From Flavobacterium hibernum (GTDB lineage: Bacteria; Bacteroidota; Bacteroidia; Flavobacteriales; Flavobacteriaceae): DNA of 64,000 bases. Location: NCBI RefSeq assembly GCF_000832125.1, contig NZ_JPRK01000005.1:372001-436000 (forward strand). Reading direction: 5' to 3'. Position 1 is the stretch's first letter. Every line of letters begins with the position of its first letter. Shown here piece after piece: positions 1 through 7,907 of the stretch. The notes below the pieces were generated by a model. The model did no database searches. It worked only from the letters and a program-made list of their open reading frames with translations, and was not told the origin of the DNA. The position numbers were made by a program, and so were the translations under genes.

Positions 1-579
1 AAACAAGATAATCATCGAACGGCGGTGCATTTTCTCCGCAATTTGATGTAGGTAAGTAATTGTATCTGTGCTTTTTTTAACTTTTGGCTGTTCTAATAAT
101 TGCTCTAATTTATTAAGCAACATTCTATGATGGCGATCGCTCCCTTTTTCTGGAGCATAATATTCGTAACTGTCCGAGAAAACACTTAAACCTACAGCAT
201 CTCGTTGTTTCTTTAAAATATTCATTAAAACCGCCGAAGCCAAAACTGCAAAACCAATCTTCTTTTCATAAAAAGGCTGATTCGATTTTAGTTCAGGATA
301 ATGCATCGACGACGAATTATCGACAATAAGATGACATCGCATATTGGTTTCTTCCTCAAAACGTTTCGTATACAAACGATCTGTTTTAGCAAACAGCTTC
401 CAATCGATGTGTTTGGTACTTTCTCCGGCATTATAAACTTTATGCTCCGAAAACTCTGCCGAAAATCCATGAAACGGACTCTTGTGCATTCCGGATATAA
501 AACCTTCTACAACTTGATTGGCCAACATTTCGAGATGCTGAAAACTGGAGACTTTCTCTATTTCCGATTCGATTTTCAT
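1..579 (-). CDS. DUF58 domain-containing protein, C-terminal part missing (runs off left edge)
   Basis: The reading frame starts at ATG 579 and stays open to the window edge, giving the first 193 residues. Visible marks are the N-terminal SPFHGFSAEFSEH segment, the HIDWKLFAKTDRLY motif typical of DUF58 proteins, and a vWA/MIDAS-like DNSSSM at about residues 88-93. DUF58 proteins usually lie beside MoxR ATPases and vWA proteins and are thought to act in envelope or complex maturation; that part would be outside the window. The start codon overlaps the stop of the upstream aminopeptidase in an ATGA arrangement, so the two are probably translationally coupled. An open frame on the opposite strand (301-603) is a shadow of this gene. 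The family call is strong; the precise role is not known. Confidence 0.85.
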   Translation of the reverse strand, partial: MKIESEIEKVSSFQHLEMLANQVVEGFISGMHKSPFHGFSAEFSEHKVYNAGESTKHIDWKLFAKTDRLYTKRFEEETNMRCHLIVDNSSSMHYPELKSNQPFYEKKIGFAVLASAVLMNILKKQRDAVGLSVFSDSYEYYAPEKGSDRHHRMLLNKLEQLLEQPKVKKSTDTITYLHQIAEKMHRRSMIILF

Positions 580-3152
580 TCGGTTTCTTTTTTAATATTT
601 TGAGCGCGGTATAAACCGTCTGTCGCTTGCAATAATTTTCGTTTTAATATTGGACTAAAATTAGGGTTTTCTTTTAAGAATCGCTGTACTTCATCAAAAG
701 CATATTTCGACGAATACTTTCCAACTGTATTACTCAACCAATCTTTCGGGAAGAAAATATCTCCTGTACGCTGAATTTCTTCAACCAAGTCTAATGAAAA
801 TCTAATATACTTTTGAGCACTTTCCTGACGCAACGGATGATTAAAATTGGCCAAACCTACAGAAACCCAAGATTCTTTTTCTCTGTTTTTATCTTCCTTT
901 AAAGATTCCATAAAAGCATTTCGAACTAATTCGTCTTTTGATAAAGAAGGAAGCAAAAACTCAAAACGCTTTTGTTTATCAGGATTTGTAATCGCTGTTC
1001 TTGTTTTATTTAAAATCTCGTTTGCTTTTTCATGTTTAAAAATAGCCAGATTCATCGCTATATTCGTAAAATCGTCTTCGTTTAATTTTAAATTCGGAAT
1101 TACTGTTTCTTTATTCCAAATCTGATACAGTTTAGCTTTTGCCGAATCTGAATAAGCAATCGCGCTAAATAAATTAAATAAAGTCTTTTTTACATTAGCA
1201 GATAAATTTGCTTGCAAGCGTGCCAATAAAGTATTACTAAGTAATTCCCCTGCTTTATCTTGCTGTTTTTCTGTCAAAAATTTCCAATAAACTGCATTTA
1301 AATTATTAGATGCAATTTTTAAAACCAATTCATTTTCTTCCGTTTGAATGGCTTTCAAAAAACAATCAAAAGCTTTTTCCGGAGTAACATTTCCAATCAA
1401 CATGTTTTCGTACAAATTACTGTAAGCAGAAGCTCTAGCAACCTCATCTTTCAACGTTGAAATATAATTTAAGTTATTCCCGTCAAGCGGAAAAACGCCG
1501 TAACCAAAACCATTATAATTGTATACAATCGAAAGCGGTTTTTCAAGCCCAACAGCTTTCTTTAAAAGGAGACTTTTATCTTTAATATTAGCACTTAAAA
1601 CCTTGACATCATTTTGATAAACTAAACCAATCTGAAAAATCTGTGGCCAAACATTATCTGATTCATCTTCAGCTTTTTGCTGAATCTCAAATGTTTTAAT
1701 TCGGTTTTGAGAGTCGTATTTTATTTTATCTGCAAAAATGGCTCTTCCGGATTTATTTACCCAAACCTCGCTCCACTTTTTCATATTTAGCGGAGTTTCA
1801 GCATCTAGAATTTCGACCAAATTATTCCAGTCGGCATTATCGTTGGCATATTTTTTAATGTATTTTTCAATTCCTTTCTGAAAAGCTTCTTTTCCCATAG
1901 AAGCTTCTAACTGACGCATCATTATGGGCGCTTTGTTGTAAATAATAGCGCCGTAAAGTGAACCCGCATCTTTAAGATTGGCCAATTTTTGTTTTATTGG
2001 ATGTGTTCCTAGCGAACGATCTTCGGCGTAAGCATTTGCATAATGTGCCGCAAAAAACTGCAAATTATGATTGATATTCGGAAAAATTGGATTCATGATT
2101 TTGTCTGCCATAAAATTGGCAAAAACTTCTTTCATCCAAACATCGTCAAACCATTTCATAGTAACCAAATCACCAAACCACATATGCGAAGTTTCATGTG
2201 CTATAAGTTTTGCACGATCTAGCTTTTCGCTATCTGTAGCACTATTATCCAAGAACAAAGTCGATTCTCTGTACTGAATTGCGCCAACATGCTCCATTCC
2301 TCCATATTGAAAAACAGGAATCGAAGCAAAATCTAATTTCTGAAACGGAAAAGGATAATTGGTATATTTTACTAAAAAGTCTAATGACTGTTGGTGCAAA
2401 TTAAAAATTGTATCGGTACTTACGCGAAGTTTTTCAGCATTGTTCTCGCGATACAACATCGTCATGTTTCTATTACCAGGTTTTTTGGTTACGTTTTTAA
2501 ATTTTCCTGCAACGAATGAAAACAAATAAGTACTCATTTTATCTGATTCTCCAAAAGTGTAAGCGATAAAATCACCTTTTTCGACTTTCTCTTTAATATC
2601 GGCACCAGCCAAAACCGACCAATCTTTTGGAACAGTCAAGCTTAATTTATAAGTTGCCTTAATATCCGGCTGATCAAAACACGGGAATAAAGTACTCGCG
2701 CGATCCGGAACTAATAATGTATACAGGAAATCATCATTACGATTTAAGGATAAATTACCGGCAACAAAAGAAATAACAACCTTATTTCTTCCTAATATTA
2801 AGGATTCAGGAGCAATAACAATATGCCCTTTTTCGTGAATTAGAGAAATACTTTTTCCGTTTACAACAATAGATTTTAGGTTTGAAGTATTCTCTTTAAA
2901 ATCTAAATACAAAGGTTCGCTTAAATCAGAAAGTGTCAGATCTAAAGTTAGATTAGAATTGATTTCCTGCTGTTTTTGCTTCGGAATTTCAAACGACAAC
3001 CCATAAGTTACATTAGAGATTTGATGTTTTCTAAAAATCGCCATTTGCTCAGAAACACCATTATCCAACACCAGATTTTGTTTTTGTTTCGATTGAGAAA
3101 AACCAATTGTAGTAAAAGCAAGAAAGCAAAGAAAGCTGTAGAAAATTTTCAT
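576..3152 (-). CDS. M1 family metallo-aminopeptidase, exported
   Basis: This 858-residue protein begins with a signal peptide (MKIFYSFLCFLAFTTIGFSQ). The M1 zinc site is intact: HETSH at about residues 319-323, followed by the third ligand Glu 19 residues later within WMKEVFANF. The exopeptidase motif usually written GAMEN appears as GGMEH near residue 283, so the Asn is replaced by His. The long helical C-terminal half fits the ERAP-like domain. Family knowledge predicts removal of N-terminal amino acids from peptides, here in the periplasm or outside the cell. The stop codon overlaps the start of the DUF58 gene, so they form an operon. The family is certain; substrate preference is not readable. 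Confidence 0.93.
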   Translation of the reverse strand: MKIFYSFLCFLAFTTIGFSQSKQKQNLVLDNGVSEQMAIFRKHQISNVTYGLSFEIPKQKQQEINSNLTLDLTLSDLSEPLYLDFKENTSNLKSIVVNGKSISLIHEKGHIVIAPESLILGRNKVVISFVAGNLSLNRNDDFLYTLLVPDRASTLFPCFDQPDIKATYKLSLTVPKDWSVLAGADIKEKVEKGDFIAYTFGESDKMSTYLFSFVAGKFKNVTKKPGNRNMTMLYRENNAEKLRVSTDTIFNLHQQSLDFLVKYTNYPFPFQKLDFASIPVFQYGGMEHVGAIQYRESTLFLDNSATDSEKLDRAKLIAHETSHMWFGDLVTMKWFDDVWMKEVFANFMADKIMNPIFPNINHNLQFFAAHYANAYAEDRSLGTHPIKQKLANLKDAGSLYGAIIYNKAPIMMRQLEASMGKEAFQKGIEKYIKKYANDNADWNNLVEILDAETPLNMKKWSEVWVNKSGRAIFADKIKYDSQNRIKTFEIQQKAEDESDNVWPQIFQIGLVYQNDVKVLSANIKDKSLLLKKAVGLEKPLSIVYNYNGFGYGVFPLDGNNLNYISTLKDEVARASAYSNLYENMLIGNVTPEKAFDCFLKAIQTEENELVLKIASNNLNAVYWKFLTEKQQDKAGELLSNTLLARLQANLSANVKKTLFNLFSAIAYSDSAKAKLYQIWNKETVIPNLKLNEDDFTNIAMNLAIFKHEKANEILNKTRTAITNPDKQKRFEFLLPSLSKDELVRNAFMESLKEDKNREKESWVSVGLANFNHPLRQESAQKYIRFSLDLVEEIQRTGDIFFPKDWLSNTVGKYSSKYAFDEVQRFLKENPNFSPILKRKLLQATDGLYRAQNIKKETE

Positions 3153-3190
3153 TTTTAAAGGAATATAAGATTCGTTAAAAATAAAAAAAG

Positions 3191-3397
3191 TTTGCCACGA
3201 ATTTCACGAATTAACACGAATTAAAATTCTTTTGCCACAGATTACGCAGATTAAAATGATTTTTCTTTTTAATCCATGAAAATACTTTAATCTGTAGCAA
3301 CCTTTTTTAAGCATTATCCTAAATAAATAATTCGTGTTAATTCGTGAAATTCGCGGCAAAAAAAAATCTTTTTTAATCTTTAAAATCTGTGGCAAAA
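3191..3397. repeat. Nested inverted repeat, CACGAATT and CACAGATT word families
   Basis: The gap of about 300 bases between the aminopeptidase and thioredoxin genes is almost filled by repeats. A 32-bp arm at 3191-3222 is matched at 31 of 32 positions by its inverse at 3329-3360. Each arm contains the word CACGAATT or its variants three times at a spacing of about 10 bp. Between and outside them lie copies of a second word (TTTGCCACAG ATTACGCAGA at 3231-3250; inverse copies near 3287-3301 and 3380-3395). No coding potential is seen. Similar units recur at 18.4, 36.6 and 43.4 kb. Confidence 0.85.
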
Positions 3398-3411
3398 AAC
3401 TATTAGAAATA

Positions 3412-3443
3412 AAAAAGGCTTGACTTTCGTCAAACCTTCTTTA
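3412..3443 (-). terminator. Probable intrinsic terminator of thioredoxin gene
   Basis: On the minus strand a stem of about 10 bp with one mismatch (AAGGTTTGAC / GTCAAGCCTT, loop GAAA) is followed by a T-rich run. It lies about 20 bases past the thioredoxin stop codon. Confidence 0.7.
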
Positions 3444-3463
3444 TATAAATCATAATCTTACGA

Positions 3464-3781
3464 TTACAACAAAGCGTCTAAACTATCTGCGTAGGTTTGT
3501 TTCGGAGCAACTCCTACTTGTTTTCCTACTACTTCACCGTTATGAAAAACCAAAACGGTTGGTATGTTACGCACACCATATTTTGCAGCGAATTCTTGGT
3601 TTGCATCTACATCTACTTTTCCAACAACTACTTTTCCTGCGTATTCCTCGCTAATTTGGTCAATGATTGGACCAACCATTCTACAAGGACCACACCATGC
3701 TGCCCAAAAATCTACCATTACTGGTTTATCTGATTTTAAAACTACTTCATCAAAAGTAGCATCTGTTATTGCTAATGCCAT
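3464..3781 (-). CDS. trxA: Thioredoxin
   Basis: The 105-residue protein has the standard single-domain thioredoxin length. The redox site WCGPC is at residues 29-33, within DFWAAWCGPCRMVGP. The buried Asp (D24) and the cis-Pro loop (RNIPTVLVF) are also present. It reduces disulfides in cytoplasmic proteins using electrons from thioredoxin reductase. No signal peptide is seen, so it is the cytosolic form. It is a single gene with its own terminator. An open frame on the opposite strand around 3564-3935 is a shadow. Confidence 0.96.
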   Translation of the reverse strand: MALAITDATFDEVVLKSDKPVMVDFWAAWCGPCRMVGPIIDQISEEYAGKVVVGKVDVDANQEFAAKYGVRNIPTVLVFHNGEVVGKQVGVAPKQTYADSLDALL

Positions 3782-4005
3782 AATTTTTTATCTTTTAAAA
3801 TTATTGTCTGAATTGTTTCGTTTCAAACTAGAGTACAAATTTAAAAATTTAAAGCAAATGAAACACCATAACCAAATTAGTTTTCATTATAAATGCATTG
3901 TCAATAATTATACTAACATTAAAAACATTTTTTGAAAGCCTTTACCTACATTAAATTAAAGTTCCGTTTTTTGTCTTACCTTTATGTTTAAGAAATTTCG
4001 GCCAA

Positions 4006-6468
4006 ATGAAAGCAATTTTAAATCAACTCAAGACTTTTTTTCAATCCACAGGTTTTAAAAAATACGCCAAACGCTTTGGTTATTTTATTTTGGGTTGCAT
4101 TTTACTGCTTTTACTACTTTGTGGTGGCCTATCTATTTACTTCAATCAAAACAAAACCGAAATCATTGCCAAGATCAACACCAAAATCAATGAAAACATT
4201 AATGGGAAGTTCCATATTGGCGATTTTCATTATAAATTTCTAACTGGTTTCCCAAATTTCACCTTAGCATTAAAAGACGTAGAACTAAAGGACAATCAAT
4301 GGAATACTCACAAACACACTTTATTAAAGGCCAAAGAAATTGAAGCTCGTTTAAACATATGGAGTTTATTGCATCATGAAATCAACATTCATAAAATCCT
4401 GATAAACGGTGCAGATATTTATGTTTATAAGGCCGAAAACGGTTATTCGAACGCTAATATCTTTAAACCCAAAAAGAAAAAAGCTCCCGAAAACAAATCT
4501 GAAACCGAAACTACTATCGATCAAGTCGACCTCAACGATGTTCATTTTGTTTTAGACAATCGTCTGGGACATAAATTATTTAATTTTGATGCTACCAGTT
4601 TAAAATCGAAAGTTGATTATGATGGCGACGACTGGCAAACCGATGTTTTTCTGGATACCAACATCAAAAGTTTGGCTTTTAATACCGTACACGGAAGTTT
4701 TGCCAAAGAAAAAGAACTCAAAGGAACTTTTAATGTTTCGTATTCATCTAAAAATGAAAAAATTGACGTTGTGACCAAAGGTCTAAAAATTGGAACCGAC
4801 ACTTTTGATATTACCGCATTTTTTAATTTAGCCAAAGGTAATGCGCTTTTTGGAATCAACATTGGGACTACTATTTTATGGCAAAATGCTTCGAATTTAC
4901 TTTCGGCAAACATCAGTTCTAAACTAAATCGCTTTAACTTAAATAAACCAATTGATGTAAACTGCGACATAAAAGGTGATTTTAATGCCGAGGGCGATCC
5001 AAGAATCGTAGTTCAAGCCATTGTAAAAAACAACGAATTGAGTATTCCGGACGGACAACTTAAAAACTGTCATTTTAAAGGAATTTTTACCAATAATTTC
5101 AAACCGAAAGACGGTTATAACGACGCCAATTCGGCTGTTATTCTAAATGGTTTTGCCGCAGAATACGAAAATATTCCGCTTACAATTCCGCAATTGTCTA
5201 TTAATAATCTCGAAAAACCATTGGCAACCGGAACTGTAAGTTCAGATTTTGATGTTACCAAACTCAACCAAATAAGCAACGACAAATGGATTCAGTTTAC
5301 CGAAGGTCATGCCAAAGCCAACCTTCAGTTTCAGTTTGATATTGTCGATTTGTACATCAATAAACCTAAATTTATTGGTAATGTAAACGTCGAGAATACC
5401 TCTTTTGATTTTATTCCAAAAAAAGTACATGCCGAAAAAGTAAACATTCAGCTTGACTTTACACAAGAAGCTTTATTGATTAAAAAAATCACTTATAAGC
5501 ACAAGAAAAACACGATTATCATTGACGGAAAAATCAATAATTTCCTGAACTTATATTATGATGCTCCAGAAAAAATGGTTGTAAACTGGAATATTTACTT
5601 TCCAAATCTCGATTTAAAACAATTTTTGGGTGTTTTAGCCACTTCTCAAAAAAGTAAAGTTGTTGCAAAAACCAACAAAAAACCCACAATGTCGAACCAA
5701 ATAAGAACTGCAATCGAAAAATGCGCTGTTGTAATCGACATTAAAGCCGATAAAATAAATTATAATAAATTATCAGCCACAAATACTACTGCAACCATAC
5801 AAATGATCAACTCTAAACTGGTGATAAAAAATGGTTTTCTACAAACTTCTGGCGGAAACATCAAGTTTAACAGCGAAGTAACTCCTAGCGGAAAAAACTT
5901 TGCTTTTAGCTCGAATGCCCAAGTAAACAAAGTTGATATTGCGAGTTTTTTAAAATCGTTCAACAACTTCGGGGTTACGTCTTTTAGCCCAAACAACATT
6001 AAAGGAAAGTTAACAAGTCAGGCCAATGTTACCGGTTTTATCAATAGCAATGGCGAATTAATTACCAATTCTATGCACGGAAATCTAACTTTCAATGTCA
6101 ATCAGGGTGCTTTATTAAACTTCGAGCCTATTGTAAAAATTGGGAAATTTGCTTTTCCGTTTCGCGATGTCAACAATATAACCTTTAGCGATTTATCAGG
6201 AAAACTTAAACTACGTGGCGAGCAAGTCGACGTTAATAATTTCACCATAAGTTCCAGCGTTTTAAACCTCGATGCCGAAGGCGTTTACTCTTTTGGTAGA
6301 GGAACCAATATCGCGCTAACCATCCCACTCCGAAATTCTAAAAACGATATTAAACTCGCCACCAAAGCCGAGCGCGATGCCGTTCGCGAACGCGGAATTG
6401 TTCTGCATTTAATTGCACTCGACGATGCCGGAAAAATGAAAATTAAATGGGGAAAGAAAGATAAATAG
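4006..6468 (+). CDS. AsmA-like inner-membrane-anchored protein
   Basis: The 820-residue protein has a short cytoplasmic N terminus and one membrane segment at about residues 25-47 (FGYFILGCILLLLLLCGG). A large periplasmic region follows, rich in alternating beta-strand patterns. The C-terminal part (NLTFNVNQGALLNFEPIVKI and following) resembles the AsmA C-terminal domain. AsmA/TamB/YhdP relatives are bridge-like proteins that move or organise phospholipids between envelope membranes. That role is inferred from the family; nothing here identifies the cargo. It stands alone between a divergent thioredoxin gene and a repeat-rich gap. A weak promoter-like TACCTTTA lies about 25 bases before the ATG. 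Confidence 0.8.
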   Translation: MKAILNQLKTFFQSTGFKKYAKRFGYFILGCILLLLLLCGGLSIYFNQNKTEIIAKINTKINENINGKFHIGDFHYKFLTGFPNFTLALKDVELKDNQWNTHKHTLLKAKEIEARLNIWSLLHHEINIHKILINGADIYVYKAENGYSNANIFKPKKKKAPENKSETETTIDQVDLNDVHFVLDNRLGHKLFNFDATSLKSKVDYDGDDWQTDVFLDTNIKSLAFNTVHGSFAKEKELKGTFNVSYSSKNEKIDVVTKGLKIGTDTFDITAFFNLAKGNALFGINIGTTILWQNASNLLSANISSKLNRFNLNKPIDVNCDIKGDFNAEGDPRIVVQAIVKNNELSIPDGQLKNCHFKGIFTNNFKPKDGYNDANSAVILNGFAAEYENIPLTIPQLSINNLEKPLATGTVSSDFDVTKLNQISNDKWIQFTEGHAKANLQFQFDIVDLYINKPKFIGNVNVENTSFDFIPKKVHAEKVNIQLDFTQEALLIKKITYKHKKNTIIIDGKINNFLNLYYDAPEKMVVNWNIYFPNLDLKQFLGVLATSQKSKVVAKTNKKPTMSNQIRTAIEKCAVVIDIKADKINYNKLSATNTTATIQMINSKLVIKNGFLQTSGGNIKFNSEVTPSGKNFAFSSNAQVNKVDIASFLKSFNNFGVTSFSPNNIKGKLTSQANVTGFINSNGELITNSMHGNLTFNVNQGALLNFEPIVKIGKFAFPFRDVNNITFSDLSGKLKLRGEQVDVNNFTISSSVLNLDAEGVYSFGRGTNIALTIPLRNSKNDIKLATKAERDAVRERGIVLHLIALDDAGKMKIKWGKKDK

Positions 6469-6471
6469 TCA

Positions 6472-6620
6472 TTGCGAGGAACGACCTGTTCGCCGTGGCA
6501 AAAGCAATCACACCGCAAAGTCTCCCAATCTTGTCATCTCGACGAAGGAGAGATCACACCAGAAACTCCACAAAGATTTGTCACTCTGAGCGAAGTCGAA
6601 GAGTCTTTGTCTATCTTGGA
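6472..6620. repeat. Degenerate GTCATT-CGAGGAACGA / GAGCGAAGTCGAAG repeats
   Basis: Directly after the AsmA-like gene lie partial copies of two dispersed repeat families. One is the GTCATTGCGAGGAACGA type (near-perfect palindromic copy at 15897-15994). The other is the GAGCGAAGTCGAAG type (inverted copy at 14847-14924). Both are non-coding and degenerate here. Confidence 0.6.
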
Positions 6621-6644
6621 ATTTGGAATTTAAAATATTGAAAT

Positions 6645-6737
6645 TTCCCAGTAGCTATTTCCTGCTGTACACTCTATCTTTTATTGCTTAAAGAAAGCAA
6701 CAAAAGGATGCCGTTCCCATCGGGGCTAGGACTTTTG
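6645..6737 (-). other. Candidate structured element (GATGGGAACGGCATCC ... ACAGCAGGAAATAGC)
   Basis: Read on the minus strand, this segment has a fixed left part (CCCCGATGGGAACGGCATCC), a central hairpin (TTTTGTTGCTTTCTTTAAGC with AATAAAA) and a fixed right part (ACAGCAGGAAATAGC). A related layout is at 14977-15036 on the plus strand, ending GGATAGCCCGACAGCA. No reading frame explains it. The layout suggests a structured RNA or a repeat unit with a variable hairpin; assignment to a known RNA family was not possible from memory. Confidence 0.4.
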
Positions 6738-6767
6738 GTTTCATAAGAAAGTTTATAAATATTAATT

Positions 6768-6799
6768 AACGCCAGTCAGAAATGATTGGCGTTTTTTTA
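6768..6799 (+). terminator. Intrinsic terminator-like hairpin
   Basis: Stem AACGCCAGTC / GATTGGCGTT (10 bp with one G-T pair), loop AGAAAT, followed by a run of seven T. It lies upstream of the accessory cassette with no gene directly before it. It could end transcription from the AsmA-like gene about 300 bases away, or be a remnant. Confidence 0.6.
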
Positions 6800-6942
6800 T
6801 GGAGTAAATTGAAAACCACAGTTAATATCCCGTTGAAAACTATTATTTAATGAGGTCAATTGTACGCGGATCAATTATCGCCTAAAAACTACATTTGAAA
6901 TTATGATTTAGATTACTAATATAAAAAAAACGTTATCAAAAA

Positions 6943-7416
6943 ATGAAATATTTAGCAGAAATAATTTTCGGAAAAGATCAAATAAAGAAGTATCACAATA
7001 ATGAAACTTTAAATGATTGTGAAAAAATAATCAACTTAAAAAAGTACACTTTTGAAACTTGGGTAGAAAGAAATGCATTTTACAAAGGAATAGGCGAAGC
7101 AATGAGTTGGTTAGAATTCGAAGTAATTAAAGAATTTGAAGAGAATGATCACAAAGAAGAAAAAGAAGATGAAGATAAATTTGATTATTGGGCATTTATT
7201 GAGAAATATTACCCAAAGTATTCTCATTGCAACAACGTTTTGTTAAGCGACATTTTAACTCGAAAACTTTATGGAGAAGAAATTAGCGAAAGTGATGAAA
7301 AATATATCAAAGATTGGGATGTTAGGAATGAATTGTTTGAAGTAGACAAGGATTTACTTTGTAAGGCTTTTGAAAATTATTTTAATATTAGTTATCCTGA
7401 AAATCTTAACTCTTAA
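6943..7416 (+). CDS. Hypothetical acidic protein at the start of the accessory cassette
   Basis: This 157-residue protein was not recognised. It is rich in Lys, Glu, Asp and aromatic residues. A strongly charged stretch (about residues 66-83: EFEENDHKEEKEDEDKF) precedes a second charged helical half. No signal peptide, membrane segment or catalytic motif is visible. It lies 95 bases upstream of the NUDIX gene on the same strand and shares the unusually AT-rich composition of the cassette. It may be functionally linked, but the gap leaves this open. Its start ATG is preceded by an A-rich stretch, as is common in this phylum. Confidence 0.7.
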   Translation: MKYLAEIIFGKDQIKKYHNNETLNDCEKIINLKKYTFETWVERNAFYKGIGEAMSWLEFEVIKEFEENDHKEEKEDEDKFDYWAFIEKYYPKYSHCNNVLLSDILTRKLYGEEISESDEKYIKDWDVRNELFEVDKDLLCKAFENYFNISYPENLNS

Positions 7417-7511
7417 AAAATTAATAAGAATAGTTAATGTGATTATATTTCACTAATATTAAACTTCGTTATCAAATTAGTATTTACAAATCATTTATTG
7501 CATTATTAAAG

Positions 7512-7907
7512 ATGTCTAAAATCATAAATGTTACTTGTGCAATTATTTTAAAGGATGAAAAAATTCTCGTTGCACAAAGAAATGAAAAAATGAAATTACC
7601 TCTAAAATGGGAATTTCCAGGCGGAAAATTAGAACTTAATGAGACTGAAATAGATTGTATAAAAAGAGAGATAAAAGAAGAAATAAATATTAGCATTGAA
7701 GTATTACAAAAATTATCAAATAACATTCATGATTATGGTACTTTTAAAATCAACTTAATTCCTTTCTTAGTTCATTATATTTCAGGTGAAATTAAATTAT
7801 CAGAACACAAAGATTACAGATTACTAGAAAGATCACAATTATTAAACCTTGATTGGGCCGAAGCGGATTTACCAATCGTTGAAGAATTTTTAAAACTTGA
7901 AATATGA
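7512..7907 (+). CDS. NUDIX hydrolase (MutT/CTP-pyrophosphohydrolase type)
   Basis: The 131-residue protein is a single NUDIX domain. The NUDIX box spans residues 38-60 (GKLELNETEIDC then REIKEEINI) and keeps G-x5-E-x7-RE-x2-EE; only the late Gly is Asn. The N terminus (TCAIILKDEKILVAQR) is typical of MutT and related (deoxy)nucleoside-triphosphate pyrophosphohydrolases. Family knowledge predicts hydrolysis of an NTP or modified NTP to NMP and PPi; the substrate cannot be read. Its stop overlaps the start of the helicase gene by four bases (ATGA), so the two are almost certainly co-translated. That pairing suggests a role in the helicase system rather than general nucleotide-pool cleaning. Confidence 0.9.
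   Translation: MSKIINVTCAIILKDEKILVAQRNEKMKLPLKWEFPGGKLELNETEIDCIKREIKEEINISIEVLQKLSNNIHDYGTFKINLIPFLVHYISGEIKLSEHKDYRLLERSQLLNLDWAEADLPIVEEFLKLEI

Noticed and set aside
301..603. 100-codon frame on the plus strand at the left edge
   Set aside because: It is antisense to the DUF58 frame, which has recognisable motifs and a coupled start.
3497..3935. Open frames on the plus strand across the thioredoxin gene
   Set aside because: They are antisense to a clear thioredoxin and resemble no known protein.
6472..6942. Insertion sequence or integrase remnant flanking the defence-like cassette
   Set aside because: Only short dispersed repeats and a terminator were seen; there is no transposase fragment, tRNA or attachment-site duplication.
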